A stretch of DNA of 64,000 bases from contig NZ_JBEJGX010000003.1 in assembly GCF_040253635.1 (NCBI RefSeq), positions 868,001-932,000 on the forward strand, written 5' to 3'. This DNA comes from Streptomyces sp. Edi2 (lineage in GTDB: Bacteria; Actinomycetota; Actinomycetes; Streptomycetales; Streptomycetaceae). Each line of letters starts with the position of its first letter. Within the stretch, counting starts at the first letter, position 1. Of the stretch, positions 1-7,995 are shown in pieces. The notes beneath the pieces were generated by a model, which saw only the letters and a program-made list of their open reading frames with translations, was not told the origin of the DNA and ran no database searches. A program made the translations under genes and the position numbers.

Positions 1-366
1 AAGGGCTCACCATCCGACTTACCTGAGAATTCAGGTACTCATCCACGAGCCGGAAGAAGGCATCCAGCGGAGGTTCGCCCGGCAGATTTTCCACCATCGC
101 GGCGTTCCACCCTGCCGCCATCGACCACCCGCGGGTCCTGCTGAGCCAAGAGGCAAACCCTCCATTCCCAGGGTGAAACGCGAACGCCTCATCGACATCA
201 TGGACCTGAAGGGCGAGGTGATACCGGACAGCAGTACCGCCAGTTCCTCCAACGAGCCGTTACGCACCCATGAATTCGGCCGCTGCCGAACAGCCTCCAG
301 CAGGTCATAGACGTCCTGCCACTCTTCGACGGGCCCCACCTTCGGCCTTCCACCTGACGCCCCCAC
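1..366 (-). pseudogene. Frameshifted small conserved hypothetical gene, open at left edge
   Basis: A GTG at 366 is preceded by a strong GGAGGAGG ribosome site, and the first 45 or so residues (EEWQDVYDLLEAVR, then SLEELAVLLSG) read like a genuine acidic helical protein. Near base 224 the reading frame becomes implausible (Met/Arg-rich), while the next frame continues with sensible sequence (YHLALQVHDVDEAFAFHP, later WSMAAGWNAAM and LDAFFRLVDEYLNS) out to the window edge. One missing base between about 224 and 232 explains this. It may be a true null allele or a sequencing error. The rejoined protein resembles small Streptomyces proteins of unknown function; I do not assign a role. Confidence 0.6.
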
Positions 367-550
367 CGCATCCTCCTCCAGTCTTCCGGCACCACCGGCA
401 AGCTAACCCACCACCTTGACGAACCGCATGGGGACTCGTGCCCTGGGCCCCGTCGGCCGGGGCCGGTATGCATTCCTCGGTCGGCAGGTAGGTGCACGGC
501 GGGGCCCCTCTCGCTCTGCCGCGGGGCAGGGGTGCGACGATGGGCCTGTC

Positions 551-1363
551 ATGGATGCGGGGCAGGTTCTCAGGGGGCTACGCGCCGCGGTGTTCGCGGT
601 GGTGTGTGTGCTGCTCGCCGCGCTGGGGCACATGGTGATGTCAGATGCCGTGGTACCCGCGTGGATGCTGCTCGTCGCCGGGGTGGGGGCCGCGGCCGGT
701 GCCTGGTGCTGCGCGGGCCGGGAACGCGGGCCGCTGCTCGTGGGGGTGCTGACCGTCGGCACCCAGGCGGCCTTGCACAGTGCCTTCTCATTGGGCCAGG
801 CGGTCGCCGGTTCCGGTGGTGACGAGAGCTCGCTCGCGCGCCGGTGGGCGGAGACCTGGCTGTGCGGGGCCGAGGGGGCTCAGCTCTCCGGGCATGGCAG
901 CCCCCGGTTGATCCAGCTGATGCATCAGCAGATGGCGGCCCTGCCCTCGACGCACGGCGCGAGCCACATGCGGGACATGGCCGGCATGGGGCACATGGGA
1001 CACACGGGCTCCATGAGCGGCATGGATGCCATGGGCGGCATGGGCGGCATGAGTGGCATGGCCCACGCGGGTCAGATGCCGGGGATGCACGGCAGTGCCA
1101 CCGGCATGCTGGCGGCCCACCTGCTGGTCGCCCTGCTCAGCGCGGGGTGGCTGTGGGGTGGCGAGCGGGCGGCGTTCCAGCTCGTACGGAGCCTGTCGGC
1201 CCGGTTGTTCGCGCCGTTGGTGCTCGTTCTGCGGATCCTGCTGCCCGATCCGCGGCCCGCCGTCCGCGCCGCACGTCAGGAACCGCGGCGCGCGGTGCGG
1301 CAGTTGCTGCTGGCGTATACGAGGTCGTTGCGGGGTCCACCGCAGGAGCCGGCTGTCGGCTGA
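551..1363 (+). CDS. Methionine/histidine-rich integral membrane protein, probable copper binding
   Basis: The protein has about 270 residues. Two or three hydrophobic helices fill residues 10-80, then comes a soluble loop (about 130-180) packed with Met, His and Gly (HMRDMAGMGHMGH followed by repeated GGM units), then another membrane helix and a basic tail. Met/His clusters of this kind bind Cu(I) in CopC/PcoE-like and related proteins, and the gene sits next to a CopA ATPase and a PCuAC chaperone, so a role in copper sequestration at the membrane is inferred. An in-frame extension upstream to 416 exists but looks non-coding; ATG 551 begins just before the first hydrophobic segment. The exact function is not established. 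Confidence 0.75.
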   Translation: MDAGQVLRGLRAAVFAVVCVLLAALGHMVMSDAVVPAWMLLVAGVGAAAGAWCCAGRERGPLLVGVLTVGTQAALHSAFSLGQAVAGSGGDESSLARRWAETWLCGAEGAQLSGHGSPRLIQLMHQQMAALPSTHGASHMRDMAGMGHMGHTGSMSGMDAMGGMGGMSGMAHAGQMPGMHGSATGMLAAHLLVALLSAGWLWGGERAAFQLVRSLSARLFAPLVLVLRILLPDPRPAVRAARQEPRRAVRQLLLAYTRSLRGPPQEPAVG

Positions 1364-1586
1364 CAGCACGGTCGAACTCCCGAGCCGGCGGACGGCCGGG
1401 TGCCGAGCGCACCCGGCGACGTCCCGGCTCCGACTTCACCGGTCCCCGCCGCGCGCGGCGACCGGATCATGCGAAGGACTCCAGATGATCATTCCTGTCC
1501 GGATGCCGGTGGCACTGCCGCCCGCATCCCTTCCCGGCGCGCCGGCCGACGGAGGTGGGCGCCCGTCGGCCATCGCCTCAGCCGCG

Positions 1587-1961
1587 TCAACCGGCGGGCG
1601 TACCGCCGGAATTCGCCGTGCCGGATCCCGCCGTGCCGGATCCCGCCGTGCCGGATCCCGCCGTGTCGGAATCTGCCATGTCGGTAGCCGCCCCGTCGGT
1701 ATCCGCCATGCCGGGAACCGCCGGTCCTGCGGAGACCGCACGCAGTCGGGTGAGCAGCGCTCCGGTAGCCGCCGGGTCGTCTGCGGGGTGCGCGGTGGCG
1801 TGGTCGAGGCCGGTCGTCAGGGCCCGTACCTGTGCGTCCCACCGTCGGCAGTCCCGGCAGCCGGCCAGGTGGTCGTCGAGCCGGCCGGGGGTGAGCCCGG
1901 GAGGCAGTTCCTCGCCGTCGAGGCGGGCGGAGAGTGCCGTACGGATGCGCGAGCAGAGCAT
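1587..1961 (-). CDS. zf-HC2-type anti-sigma factor, soluble
   Basis: The N-terminus (MLCSRIRTALSARLDGEE, then DDHLAGCRDCRRW) has the zf-HC2 spacing of Cys, His, Cys, Cys that binds zinc in ECF anti-sigma factors. The protein has about 124 residues and no clear membrane segment, so it would act in the cytoplasm. The C-terminus is a low-complexity Gly/Ser/Thr/Ala tail encoded by perfect 15-base repeats. The gene is divergent from the ECF sigma gene at 2011 with about 50 bases between starts, an unusual arrangement because such pairs are normally co-directional. It is probably the specific inhibitor of that sigma factor. Start chosen at the Met that begins the zinc-finger fold. Confidence 0.72.
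   Translation of the reverse strand: MLCSRIRTALSARLDGEELPPGLTPGRLDDHLAGCRDCRRWDAQVRALTTGLDHATAHPADDPAATGALLTRLRAVSAGPAVPGMADTDGAATDMADSDTAGSGTAGSGTAGSGTANSGGTPAG
1621..1665 (+). repeat. Three perfect 15-base tandem copies inside the anti-sigma gene
   Basis: The unit CCGGATCCCGCCGTG occurs three times head to tail and partial copies flank it. On the minus strand it encodes repeated Gly-Ser-Gly-Thr-Ala in the anti-sigma tail. The length is a multiple of three, so copy-number change would keep the frame. Confidence 0.9.
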
Positions 1962-2010
1962 GCGTCCATCCTCCCCGAAGCACGGCGGCGCGGCGAGGGG
2001 CGGTCGCGGC

Positions 2011-2724
2011 ATGCGGGATGACGAGGCGGTGACGGGCTGGGCGCTGGCCGCCCGTACCGGGGACGAGCGGGCCGTCGAGCAGTTCGTGCGGGCCACGCAG
2101 CTCGATGTCCGGCGCTATGTGACGCATCTCAGCGGTGACCCGCAGGCGACCGACGATCTGATGCAGGACACCTATGTCCGGGCGCTGCGCAGTCTGCCGC
2201 GGTTCGAGGGCCGGTCGTCGGCGCGGACCTGGCTGCTGACCATTGCCCGGCGGGTCGTGGCGGACCGCATCCGGTCCGTGGCGGTGCGGCCCCGGCTGGC
2301 CGCGACGGACGACTGGCAGACGGCCGCGGAGCGGGTGCAGCCACGGGGTGTGCCGGGATTCGACGAGGGCGTCGCGCTGGCCGAGCTGCTGGGGGCGCTG
2401 GCGCCGCAGCGACGGGAGGCGTTTGTGCTCACACAGTTGCTGGGGCTGCCGTACGCGGCGGCGGCCGGCGTGATGGGCTGTCCCGTGGGAACCGTGCGGT
2501 CCCGGGTGGCGCGCGCCCGGGAGACGCTGGTCGGGTTGCTGACGGATGCGGAGCGCCCGGAAGCGGAGTGTCCGGACGGGGAGCGCCGGCAAGGGGAGCG
2601 CCCGGGAGGGGAGCGCCCGGACCGGACGCACACGGACCGGAAGCGCACGAACGGCAAGCGCACGGACGGTAAGCGCACGGAGAGGGCCGACGGGCCGCGG
2701 GTCTACGCGGACGCCGTGGCCTGA
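2011..2724 (+). CDS. ECF-family RNA polymerase sigma factor
   Basis: The 237-residue protein has the two ECF sigma domains. Region 2 is at roughly 20-90 (DDLMQDTYVRALRSLPRFEG and ARTWLLTIARRVVADRIRS). Region 4 is at about 125-180, with the helix-turn-helix PVGTVRSRVARAR. Start ATG 2011 follows a purine-rich stretch; an in-frame extension upstream lacks sigma sequence. The C-terminal 55 residues are a low-complexity tail rich in Glu, Arg, Lys and Asp built from degenerate short repeats, absent from ordinary ECF proteins. The divergent zinc-finger protein is the likely anti-sigma, and the copper genes on both sides are candidate targets, although no promoter consensus could be tested. Confidence 0.85.
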   Translation: MRDDEAVTGWALAARTGDERAVEQFVRATQLDVRRYVTHLSGDPQATDDLMQDTYVRALRSLPRFEGRSSARTWLLTIARRVVADRIRSVAVRPRLAATDDWQTAAERVQPRGVPGFDEGVALAELLGALAPQRREAFVLTQLLGLPYAAAAGVMGCPVGTVRSRVARARETLVGLLTDAERPEAECPDGERRQGERPGGERPDRTHTDRKRTNGKRTDGKRTERADGPRVYADAVA

Positions 2725-2760
2725 CGGCCGCGCACCGGGCGCAGAACACCCGGCAGGGCG

Positions 2761-2803
2761 ACGGGGCTCATGGACGGGCGAAGGGCCGGTCCATGAGCCC
2801 CGT
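2761..2803. terminator. Strong bidirectional hairpin between convergent genes
   Basis: ACGGGGCTCATGGAC and GTCCATGAGCCCCGT form a perfect 15-base-pair stem around a 13-base loop. The hairpin lies just 3' of the sigma gene and also 3' of the minus-strand copper operon ending at 2910, so it can stop transcription from both sides. No U-tract follows, as is common in Streptomyces. Confidence 0.8.
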
Positions 2804-2900
2804 GGCATGGAGCCCATGGTGTGGGGCCCGTGGCATGAAGCCCGCAGCATGGAGCCCGTGGCGCGGGCCCCGGGGCGTAGGGCCCGTGGCGTGGGTCCCG
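2804..2900. repeat. Degenerate tandem repeat between sigma gene and PCuAC gene
   Basis: Imperfect units of about 15-20 bases based on CCGTGGCATGGAGCCC recur five or six times (GGCATGGAGCCC, GGCATGAAGCCC, AGCATGGAGCCC, then more diverged copies). No gene is seen in this stretch. Confidence 0.7.
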
Positions 2901-2909
2901 CGGTTCCGT

Positions 2910-3425
2910 TCAGCTGCCGGGGCGCACCGCCCGGGCCCGTACGGTCTGTGGTGGGCTGTGGCGGAAGTGCAGCGTGAAGGTGAGCCGGTCGCCGGGCGCG
3001 AGCCGTGGCGGCGGGCTGACCATGACGTCCAGCGTGGTTGGCGTCATGGTCAGCGCGCCGCCCGCCGGGACGGTGGCGCTGCGAACCATCTCCATGCTCC
3101 GGGCGTTGTGCCCGATGTCGATGGTGCGGCTGAGCATCGCGCGATGGCCGGCGGGGCTGGTGACGCCGGTCAGGACGTCATCGGCACCGCCAGTGTTGCG
3201 GACGGTGAAGAACGCGGCGGTGGCCTCGGCCCCCGAGGGGATCAGCACCCGGCCCCCGGTGATCCTCAGCTCCGCGGGTCTGCCCGCGTTGCCGGCGGTG
3301 GTCCACGCGGTGAGCGCGCCGAGGGTCACCAGACAGGTCAGCAGCGGCACGGCGGCGGACGAGACGGACCGGAGTGACGGGAGCGACAGGCGGGACTGGA
3401 GGGATGGGCGGGACGGCCGTTTCAT
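2910..3425 (-). CDS. PCuAC-family copper chaperone, membrane anchored or secreted
   Basis: The protein has 171 residues. A hydrophobic N-terminal segment (about 22-45) would export or anchor it. The rest is a PCu(A)C cupredoxin-like domain: AAFFTVRNTGGADDVLTGV, then MEMVRSATVPAGGALTM, then the closing LTFTLHF strand. This family carries copper outside the membrane for insertion into cytochrome oxidase or for detoxification. The usual second histidine of the metal site appears as Asp (LDVMV), as I remember for other actinomycete members, so Met ligands (MEM, LTM, VMV) probably dominate. ATG at 3425 overlaps the stop of copA by four bases, so it is translationally coupled and last in the operon. 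Confidence 0.8.
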   Translation of the reverse strand: MKRPSRPSLQSRLSLPSLRSVSSAAVPLLTCLVTLGALTAWTTAGNAGRPAELRITGGRVLIPSGAEATAAFFTVRNTGGADDVLTGVTSPAGHRAMLSRTIDIGHNARSMEMVRSATVPAGGALTMTPTTLDVMVSPPPRLAPGDRLTFTLHFRHSPPQTVRARAVRPGS

Positions 3426-5983
3426 GAGGTCTCCCCACGGGGTTGGGGCCGCCTGCCGTGGGGGCGGCGGGCCGGCCTGCCGGGCCCGCCCGGCCGCCAG
3501 GCGCGCAGCCGGAGGCTGTTGCCCACGACGAGCAGTGAACTGGCGGACATGGCGGCGGCGGCCGGCATCGGGCTGAGCAGACCGACGGCGGCGAGCGGCA
3601 CGGTGACGAGGTTGTAGCCGAAGGCCCAGACGAGATTGCTGCGGATGGTGCCCAGGGTGCGCCGGGCCAGGCGTACCGCGTCGGGAATGGCTTGCAGGTC
3701 CTCGCGTACGAGGGTGACATCGGCGGCGCCGATCGCGGCATCGGTCCCGCTGCCCATCGCGATCCCGAGGTCGGCGAGGGCAAGGGCCGCCGCGTCATTG
3801 ACGCCGTCGCCGACAACGGCGACCCGGCCGCCCTGCTCCTTGAGGGTGGTGACGAGGGCTGCCTTGTCCTCGGGGCGGGCTCCGGCGTGGATTTCGGTGA
3901 TGGCGAGATGGCCGGCCACGGCTCGGGCGGTGGCGGCGCGGTCGCCGGTGGCCAGGACCGGCCGCAGCCCCAGGCGGCGCAGATGCTCGACGGCGCGGTA
4001 GCTGTCGGGGCGGAGGGCGTCGCCGACCGCGATGACGGCCTCCGGGGTGCCGTCGACGGTGACCAGGACGGCGGTGTGGCCGGCCGCCTCCGCGGTGTGC
4101 ACCGCTTCCGGCAGCGGAACGGGCAGGCCTGTTAGGTCGCCGGGCCGGGTGACCTCCACCCGGTGCCGGTCGGCCGTGCCGTGGACGCCGTAGCCAGGGG
4201 TGGCACCGAAGTCCTTTACCGGCGGCAGAAGTTTCCCCGAAGGCAGAAGTTGCCCGGACGACGGAAGTTCCCCGGACGACGGAAGTTCCCCGGACGATTC
4301 TCCCGACGACCGGGTCTGTCCCGACGGCAACAGTTGCTCCGACGGCATTTGTTGCCCAGCCGACAACGATTGTCCTGGCAGCCGGGCGCCGGCGGCGGCA
4401 CCGATCGCGCGGGCCAGCGGATGTTCGGAGCCCTGCTCGACGATGGCGGCCAGCCGTAGCGCCTCCAGGGCGTCCAGGCCGCCGGTGCGCGCGGTGAGTG
4501 CGGTGACGCTCATCCGGCCCGTGGTGAGGGTGCCGGTCTTGTCGAGGACGACGGTGTCGATGCGGCGCAGTCGCTCCAGCGCCTCCGGGCCGCGGACCAG
4601 GATCCCGAGCTGGGCACCGCGGCCGGTGGCGGCCAGCAGCGCGGTCGGGGTGGCCAGCCCCAGCGCACAGGGGCAGGCGACGACGAGGACGGCCACCGCC
4701 GCGGTGATCGCGGACTGCGGGTCGGCTCCGGCGCCGAGCCAGAAGCCCAGGACGGTGACCGAGACGGACAGGACGGCGGGGACGAAAACGGCCGCCACCG
4801 CGTCGGCGAGCCGCTGGACCTTGGTCTTGCCGGTCTGGGCGTCCTCGACGAGGCGGGTGATCCGGGCGAGTTGGGTATCGGCGCCCACCGCGTCGGCCCG
4901 TACCTCCAGCAGACCTCCGGAGTTGACCGCGCCGCCGACGACCGCCGCACCCGGACCGACCTCGACGGGGCGGCTCTCCCCGCTGATCAGGGACAGGTCC
5001 AGGGCGGAGTTGCCGTCGACGACGGTGCCGTCGGTGGCGACCCGTTCCCCGGGCCGCACCAGGAAATGGTCACCGGCCCGCAGGCGGTCCACGGGGATGC
5101 GCCTCCCCCACTCCCGGCCCTGCCCCGGAGGAAGCTCACCGTCGTCGGTCATGCGTACCTCGACGTCCTTGGCGGCGAGTTCGGCCAGCGCGCGCAGCGC
5201 GGCTCCGGTGCCGCGCCGGGCCCTGGCCTCCATCCGCCGGCCGGCCAGCACGAACAGCGGTACGCCGACGGCGGCTTCCAGGTAGAGGTGCGCGGCCCCG
5301 TCGCCGGACTCGGGCAGGAGGCTGAACGGCATCGTCATACCGGGCGCACCGGCCCCGCCGAGGAACAGCGCATACGCGGACCAGCTGAAGGAGGCGGCGA
5401 CGCCGAGCGAGACCAGGGTGTCCATGGTGGCGGCGCCGTGCCGCAGACCGCGCAGCGCACGGGCGTGGAAGGGGGCGGCGCCCCACACGGCGACGGGCGC
5501 GGCGAGCACGAAGCACAGCCACTGCCAGTTACGGAACTGCCAGCCGGGCACCATCGACAGCACCAGGACGGGGAGCGAGAGCACCGCGGTCAGCAGCAGC
5601 CGGTGCCGCTCGGCGCGGCCGCCGTCGTCCCCGCCGTCCGGGTGGACGTCGGACGGCGGCGGGCCGTCCGGGCGGGCGTCGGACGACGTCGGGTCGTCCT
5701 TGCCCGGTGCCGGGGCGGGCTCGTGGAGCCGGGCGGTGAACCCGGCCGCCTCGACGGTGGTGACGAGGTCGGTGACGGACACCGCCGCCGGGTGGCTGAC
5801 CGTTGCCCGGCCGGTGGCGAGGTTCACCGAGGCGGCGACGCCGTCGAGCCGGCCGAGCTTCTTCTCGACCCGGCCCACACAGGCGGCGCAGGTCATCCCG
5901 CCGATGGTGAGGGTGGTGGTGTGGGGCGGGGCGGATGCCGCGTCGGCGGGCGACGGCGGGCCGGGCCGGGGCTGCGGCGTCAT
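3422..5983 (-). CDS. copA: Copper-exporting P1B-type ATPase
   Basis: The 853-residue protein has one N-terminal heavy-metal-associated domain with GMTCAAC at residues 29-35, then membrane helices, the actuator segment with SGES, the intramembrane CPC motif (ACPCALGLATP, near residue 437), the phosphorylated aspartate in DKTGTLT (near 479) and the hinge GDGVND (near 725). CPC together with the HMA domain points to Cu(I) export across the membrane. Between the phosphorylation site and the nucleotide-binding fold (about 533-583) is an unusual low-complexity Pro/Ser/Gly insert, encoded partly by 18-base tandem repeats. The start ATG overlaps the stop of the upstream small membrane protein (ATGA), giving a three-gene operon. 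Confidence 0.93.
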   Translation of the reverse strand: MTPQPRPGPPSPADAASAPPHTTTLTIGGMTCAACVGRVEKKLGRLDGVAASVNLATGRATVSHPAAVSVTDLVTTVEAAGFTARLHEPAPAPGKDDPTSSDARPDGPPPSDVHPDGGDDGGRAERHRLLLTAVLSLPVLVLSMVPGWQFRNWQWLCFVLAAPVAVWGAAPFHARALRGLRHGAATMDTLVSLGVAASFSWSAYALFLGGAGAPGMTMPFSLLPESGDGAAHLYLEAAVGVPLFVLAGRRMEARARRGTGAALRALAELAAKDVEVRMTDDGELPPGQGREWGRRIPVDRLRAGDHFLVRPGERVATDGTVVDGNSALDLSLISGESRPVEVGPGAAVVGGAVNSGGLLEVRADAVGADTQLARITRLVEDAQTGKTKVQRLADAVAAVFVPAVLSVSVTVLGFWLGAGADPQSAITAAVAVLVVACPCALGLATPTALLAATGRGAQLGILVRGPEALERLRRIDTVVLDKTGTLTTGRMSVTALTARTGGLDALEALRLAAIVEQGSEHPLARAIGAAAGARLPGQSLSAGQQMPSEQLLPSGQTRSSGESSGELPSSGELPSSGQLLPSGKLLPPVKDFGATPGYGVHGTADRHRVEVTRPGDLTGLPVPLPEAVHTAEAAGHTAVLVTVDGTPEAVIAVGDALRPDSYRAVEHLRRLGLRPVLATGDRAATARAVAGHLAITEIHAGARPEDKAALVTTLKEQGGRVAVVGDGVNDAAALALADLGIAMGSGTDAAIGAADVTLVREDLQAIPDAVRLARRTLGTIRSNLVWAFGYNLVTVPLAAVGLLSPMPAAAAMSASSLLVVGNSLRLRAWRPGGPGRPARRPHGRRPQPRGETS

Positions 5984-6261
5984 CGCGGTGCTCCCCCCGG
6001 CACGGGACGAGGGGCCGCGCCGCCCATGCCGTGCATCCCACCCATGTCACCGTCATCGGCGGGCGTGCCGCCTCCCGTACGGGTCCCGCCGGCCGGACGC
6101 AGATCCGGGGCCACCGGACCGGCGACGGCACCGACCGCGTACGACAAGGTGCCGAGCAGCGCCAGCAGCAGGAGGAAACCGAGGACCGGCCGGGCGGGCA
6201 GCAACCGTGCCACGGCCTGGCGAAGAGGGGGCCGACTGCGGTCGGCCGAAGAGCGGGGCAT
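5980..6261 (-). CDS. Small single-pass membrane protein with Met/His tail
   Basis: The protein has about 93 residues: a basic N-terminus, one hydrophobic helix (PVLGFLLLLALLGTLSYAVG) and an extracytoplasmic tail ending in Met, His and Gly residues (DMGGMHGMGG). It is the first gene of the operon with copA and the PCuAC gene and overlaps copA by four bases. A role in delivering or sensing copper at the membrane is inferred. The start is uncertain: ATG 6261 is preferred because the protein begins naturally there, but an in-frame ATG at 6330 with an adjacent GGGAACGGG is possible. Confidence 0.65.
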   Translation of the reverse strand: MPRSSADRSRPPLRQAVARLLPARPVLGFLLLLALLGTLSYAVGAVAGPVAPDLRPAGGTRTGGGTPADDGDMGGMHGMGGAAPRPVPGGAPR

Positions 6262-6567
6262 CGCGTCATGGTGGCAGGTGGAAGCGGTGCCGAACGGCGG
6301 ATCGGGGGCTCGTCGGAGGGTGAGGTTCATCCCGTTCCCGCAGCGGAACTCACCTGCGTTCGGACCCGACTAACTGGGTTTGGGTGGTGCGCTCTTCGGC
6401 CCCGTCCCGGCCGCCGGGCCGGCCCTCGGTCTCCGTCCCCCGCTCGCCGCCCGGCCGAAATCCGCGGCCCCCGGCGGGAACTCGGCACGCCCTGTGCACG
6501 ACCTCTCCAACGCCGCGCCGTCCGGGCGTGGTTCGTCATCATCCGACGCCCGTTGAGGAGAACGCCC
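6262..6567. promoter_or_regulatory. Divergent promoter region between copper operon and P450 gene
   Basis: About 300 bases separate the copper-efflux operon (minus) from the P450/isonitrile synthase operon (plus), so both are probably driven from here. I could not identify a convincing CsoR palindrome or a clear -35/-10 pair by eye. Confidence 0.4.
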
Positions 6568-7995
6568 ATGCCCACACCGCCCGATCCCGTTGCTGCAGCC
6601 GACGCCACCGCTCCCATCGATCCCGTTGCTGCAGTCGACGCCACCGCTCCCATCGATCCCGTGGAGCTGTACGGGCCGGAGTACACCCGTGACCCCTATC
6701 CCCTGTACGCCGAGCTGCGGGCACGCGGCCCCGTCCACCGGGTGCGCTTCCCCAGCGGCGTGTGCGCCTGGCTCGTCACCGGCTACGAAGCCGCCCACCA
6801 GGCGCTGACCGACGTCCGGCTCGGCAAGCACCATTCACGCGGCAACGCGGCCTGGCGGGCCCGCGCCTCGATCATGCCCGAGCCCCAGCACTCCCGGCTC
6901 CAGGTGCATCTGCTCCACCAGGACCCGCCGCGGCACACCGCGCTGCGCCGGCTGATCACCGACGCCTTTGCGCCACAGCGCGTCGAAGGGCTTCGCCCGC
7001 GGTTCCAGGAGATGGCCGATGCCCTGCTCGACGGCCTCCCGGAGGCCGGTGAGGTCGATCTGGTCGAGGTGTTCGCCGGGCGCTTCCCGTTCCGGGTGCT
7101 TGCCGAAGTCATCGGATTGCCGCGGGAGTTCGAGGAGCGGTTCGACCGGGACTGGGGCAAGGTGGTCCAGCCCGTCGGCCCGTCGGATCCGGGCCGTCCG
7201 GCGTACGAGGCACGGCTGCGCGCGCTGCAGCAGTACATCGCCGATCTCGTCGTCCACAAGCGCGCCGAGCAGGGCGAGGATCTGCTCTCCCGGCTGGTGG
7301 CCGCCCGCGACGACGGCCGGCTCGGACAGGAGGAGCTGGATTCGATGATTTTCCAGCTGCTGGTCGCCGGGCAGGAACCGGTGACGAACCAGATCACCAC
7401 CGCCCTGGTGACGCTGCTGCGCCACCCCGCCCACCTGGCGGAGCTGGCCGGACGCCCGGAGCTGCTGCCTCGCGCCGTCGAAGAACTCCTCCGTTACGAG
7501 AGCGCCTTCGAGCTGACCACCTGGCGGTTCTTCGCGGAGGACGCCGATCTGCACGGGACCCGGATTCCGGCGGGCGACTCCGTCATCGTGTCGCTGTGTG
7601 CGGCGAACCGCGATGCGCGCCAGTTTCCCGACGCGGACGCCCTGCACTTCGACCGCACCCCCAACCCGCATCTCGCCTTCGGCCACGGCATCCACTTCTG
7701 CCCCGGCGCCACACTCGCCCGCATCGAACTCCAGATCGCCCTGGGCACCCTGCTGAGACGGCTGCCGGATCTGCGGCTCGCCATCCCGGACGGCGAGCTG
7801 GGCTGGATACCGGCAGTACTGGCGCGCGGGGTCGACCGGCTGCCGGTGACTTACGGCGCGCCGGCCGCCTGCCCGGTCACGGGCGAGCCCGTTGCCCCGC
7901 GACCGGTCGCCGACGGGGCAGGGGCCACCTGTCCGGTCACACACCGACCGGATGCCACCTCCCCGGTCACGAACCGACCGGATGCCGCGTGCTGA
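6568..7995 (+). CDS. Cytochrome P450 monooxygenase
   Basis: The 475-residue protein has P450 landmarks in order: LYGPEYTRDPYPLYAELRA near the start, the I-helix (VAGQEPVTNQI), the K-helix ExxR (EELLRYES), and the haem loop FGHGIHFCPGATLARIELQ with the cysteine thiolate ligand. It is soluble and of the bacterial class needing ferredoxin. ATG 6568 follows GAGGAG at 6555. The N-terminus contains a duplicated segment (DATAPIDPVAA repeated). The C-terminus has an extra tail with three copies of a CPVT/SPVT-like unit (CPVTGEP, CPVTHRP, SPVTNRP). The next gene, an isonitrile synthase, starts inside the stop region, so the two are translationally coupled and presumably act on one pathway, for example oxidising or dimerising an isonitrile. 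Confidence 0.9.
   Translation: MPTPPDPVAAADATAPIDPVAAVDATAPIDPVELYGPEYTRDPYPLYAELRARGPVHRVRFPSGVCAWLVTGYEAAHQALTDVRLGKHHSRGNAAWRARASIMPEPQHSRLQVHLLHQDPPRHTALRRLITDAFAPQRVEGLRPRFQEMADALLDGLPEAGEVDLVEVFAGRFPFRVLAEVIGLPREFEERFDRDWGKVVQPVGPSDPGRPAYEARLRALQQYIADLVVHKRAEQGEDLLSRLVAARDDGRLGQEELDSMIFQLLVAGQEPVTNQITTALVTLLRHPAHLAELAGRPELLPRAVEELLRYESAFELTTWRFFAEDADLHGTRIPAGDSVIVSLCAANRDARQFPDADALHFDRTPNPHLAFGHGIHFCPGATLARIELQIALGTLLRRLPDLRLAIPDGELGWIPAVLARGVDRLPVTYGAPAACPVTGEPVAPRPVADGAGATCPVTHRPDATSPVTNRPDAAC

Noticed and set aside
6568..7995. PvcB/IsnB-type oxygenase partner of the isonitrile synthase
   Set aside because: The neighbouring oxidase is clearly a P450 (haem-cysteine loop) and not an iron/2-oxoglutarate enzyme.
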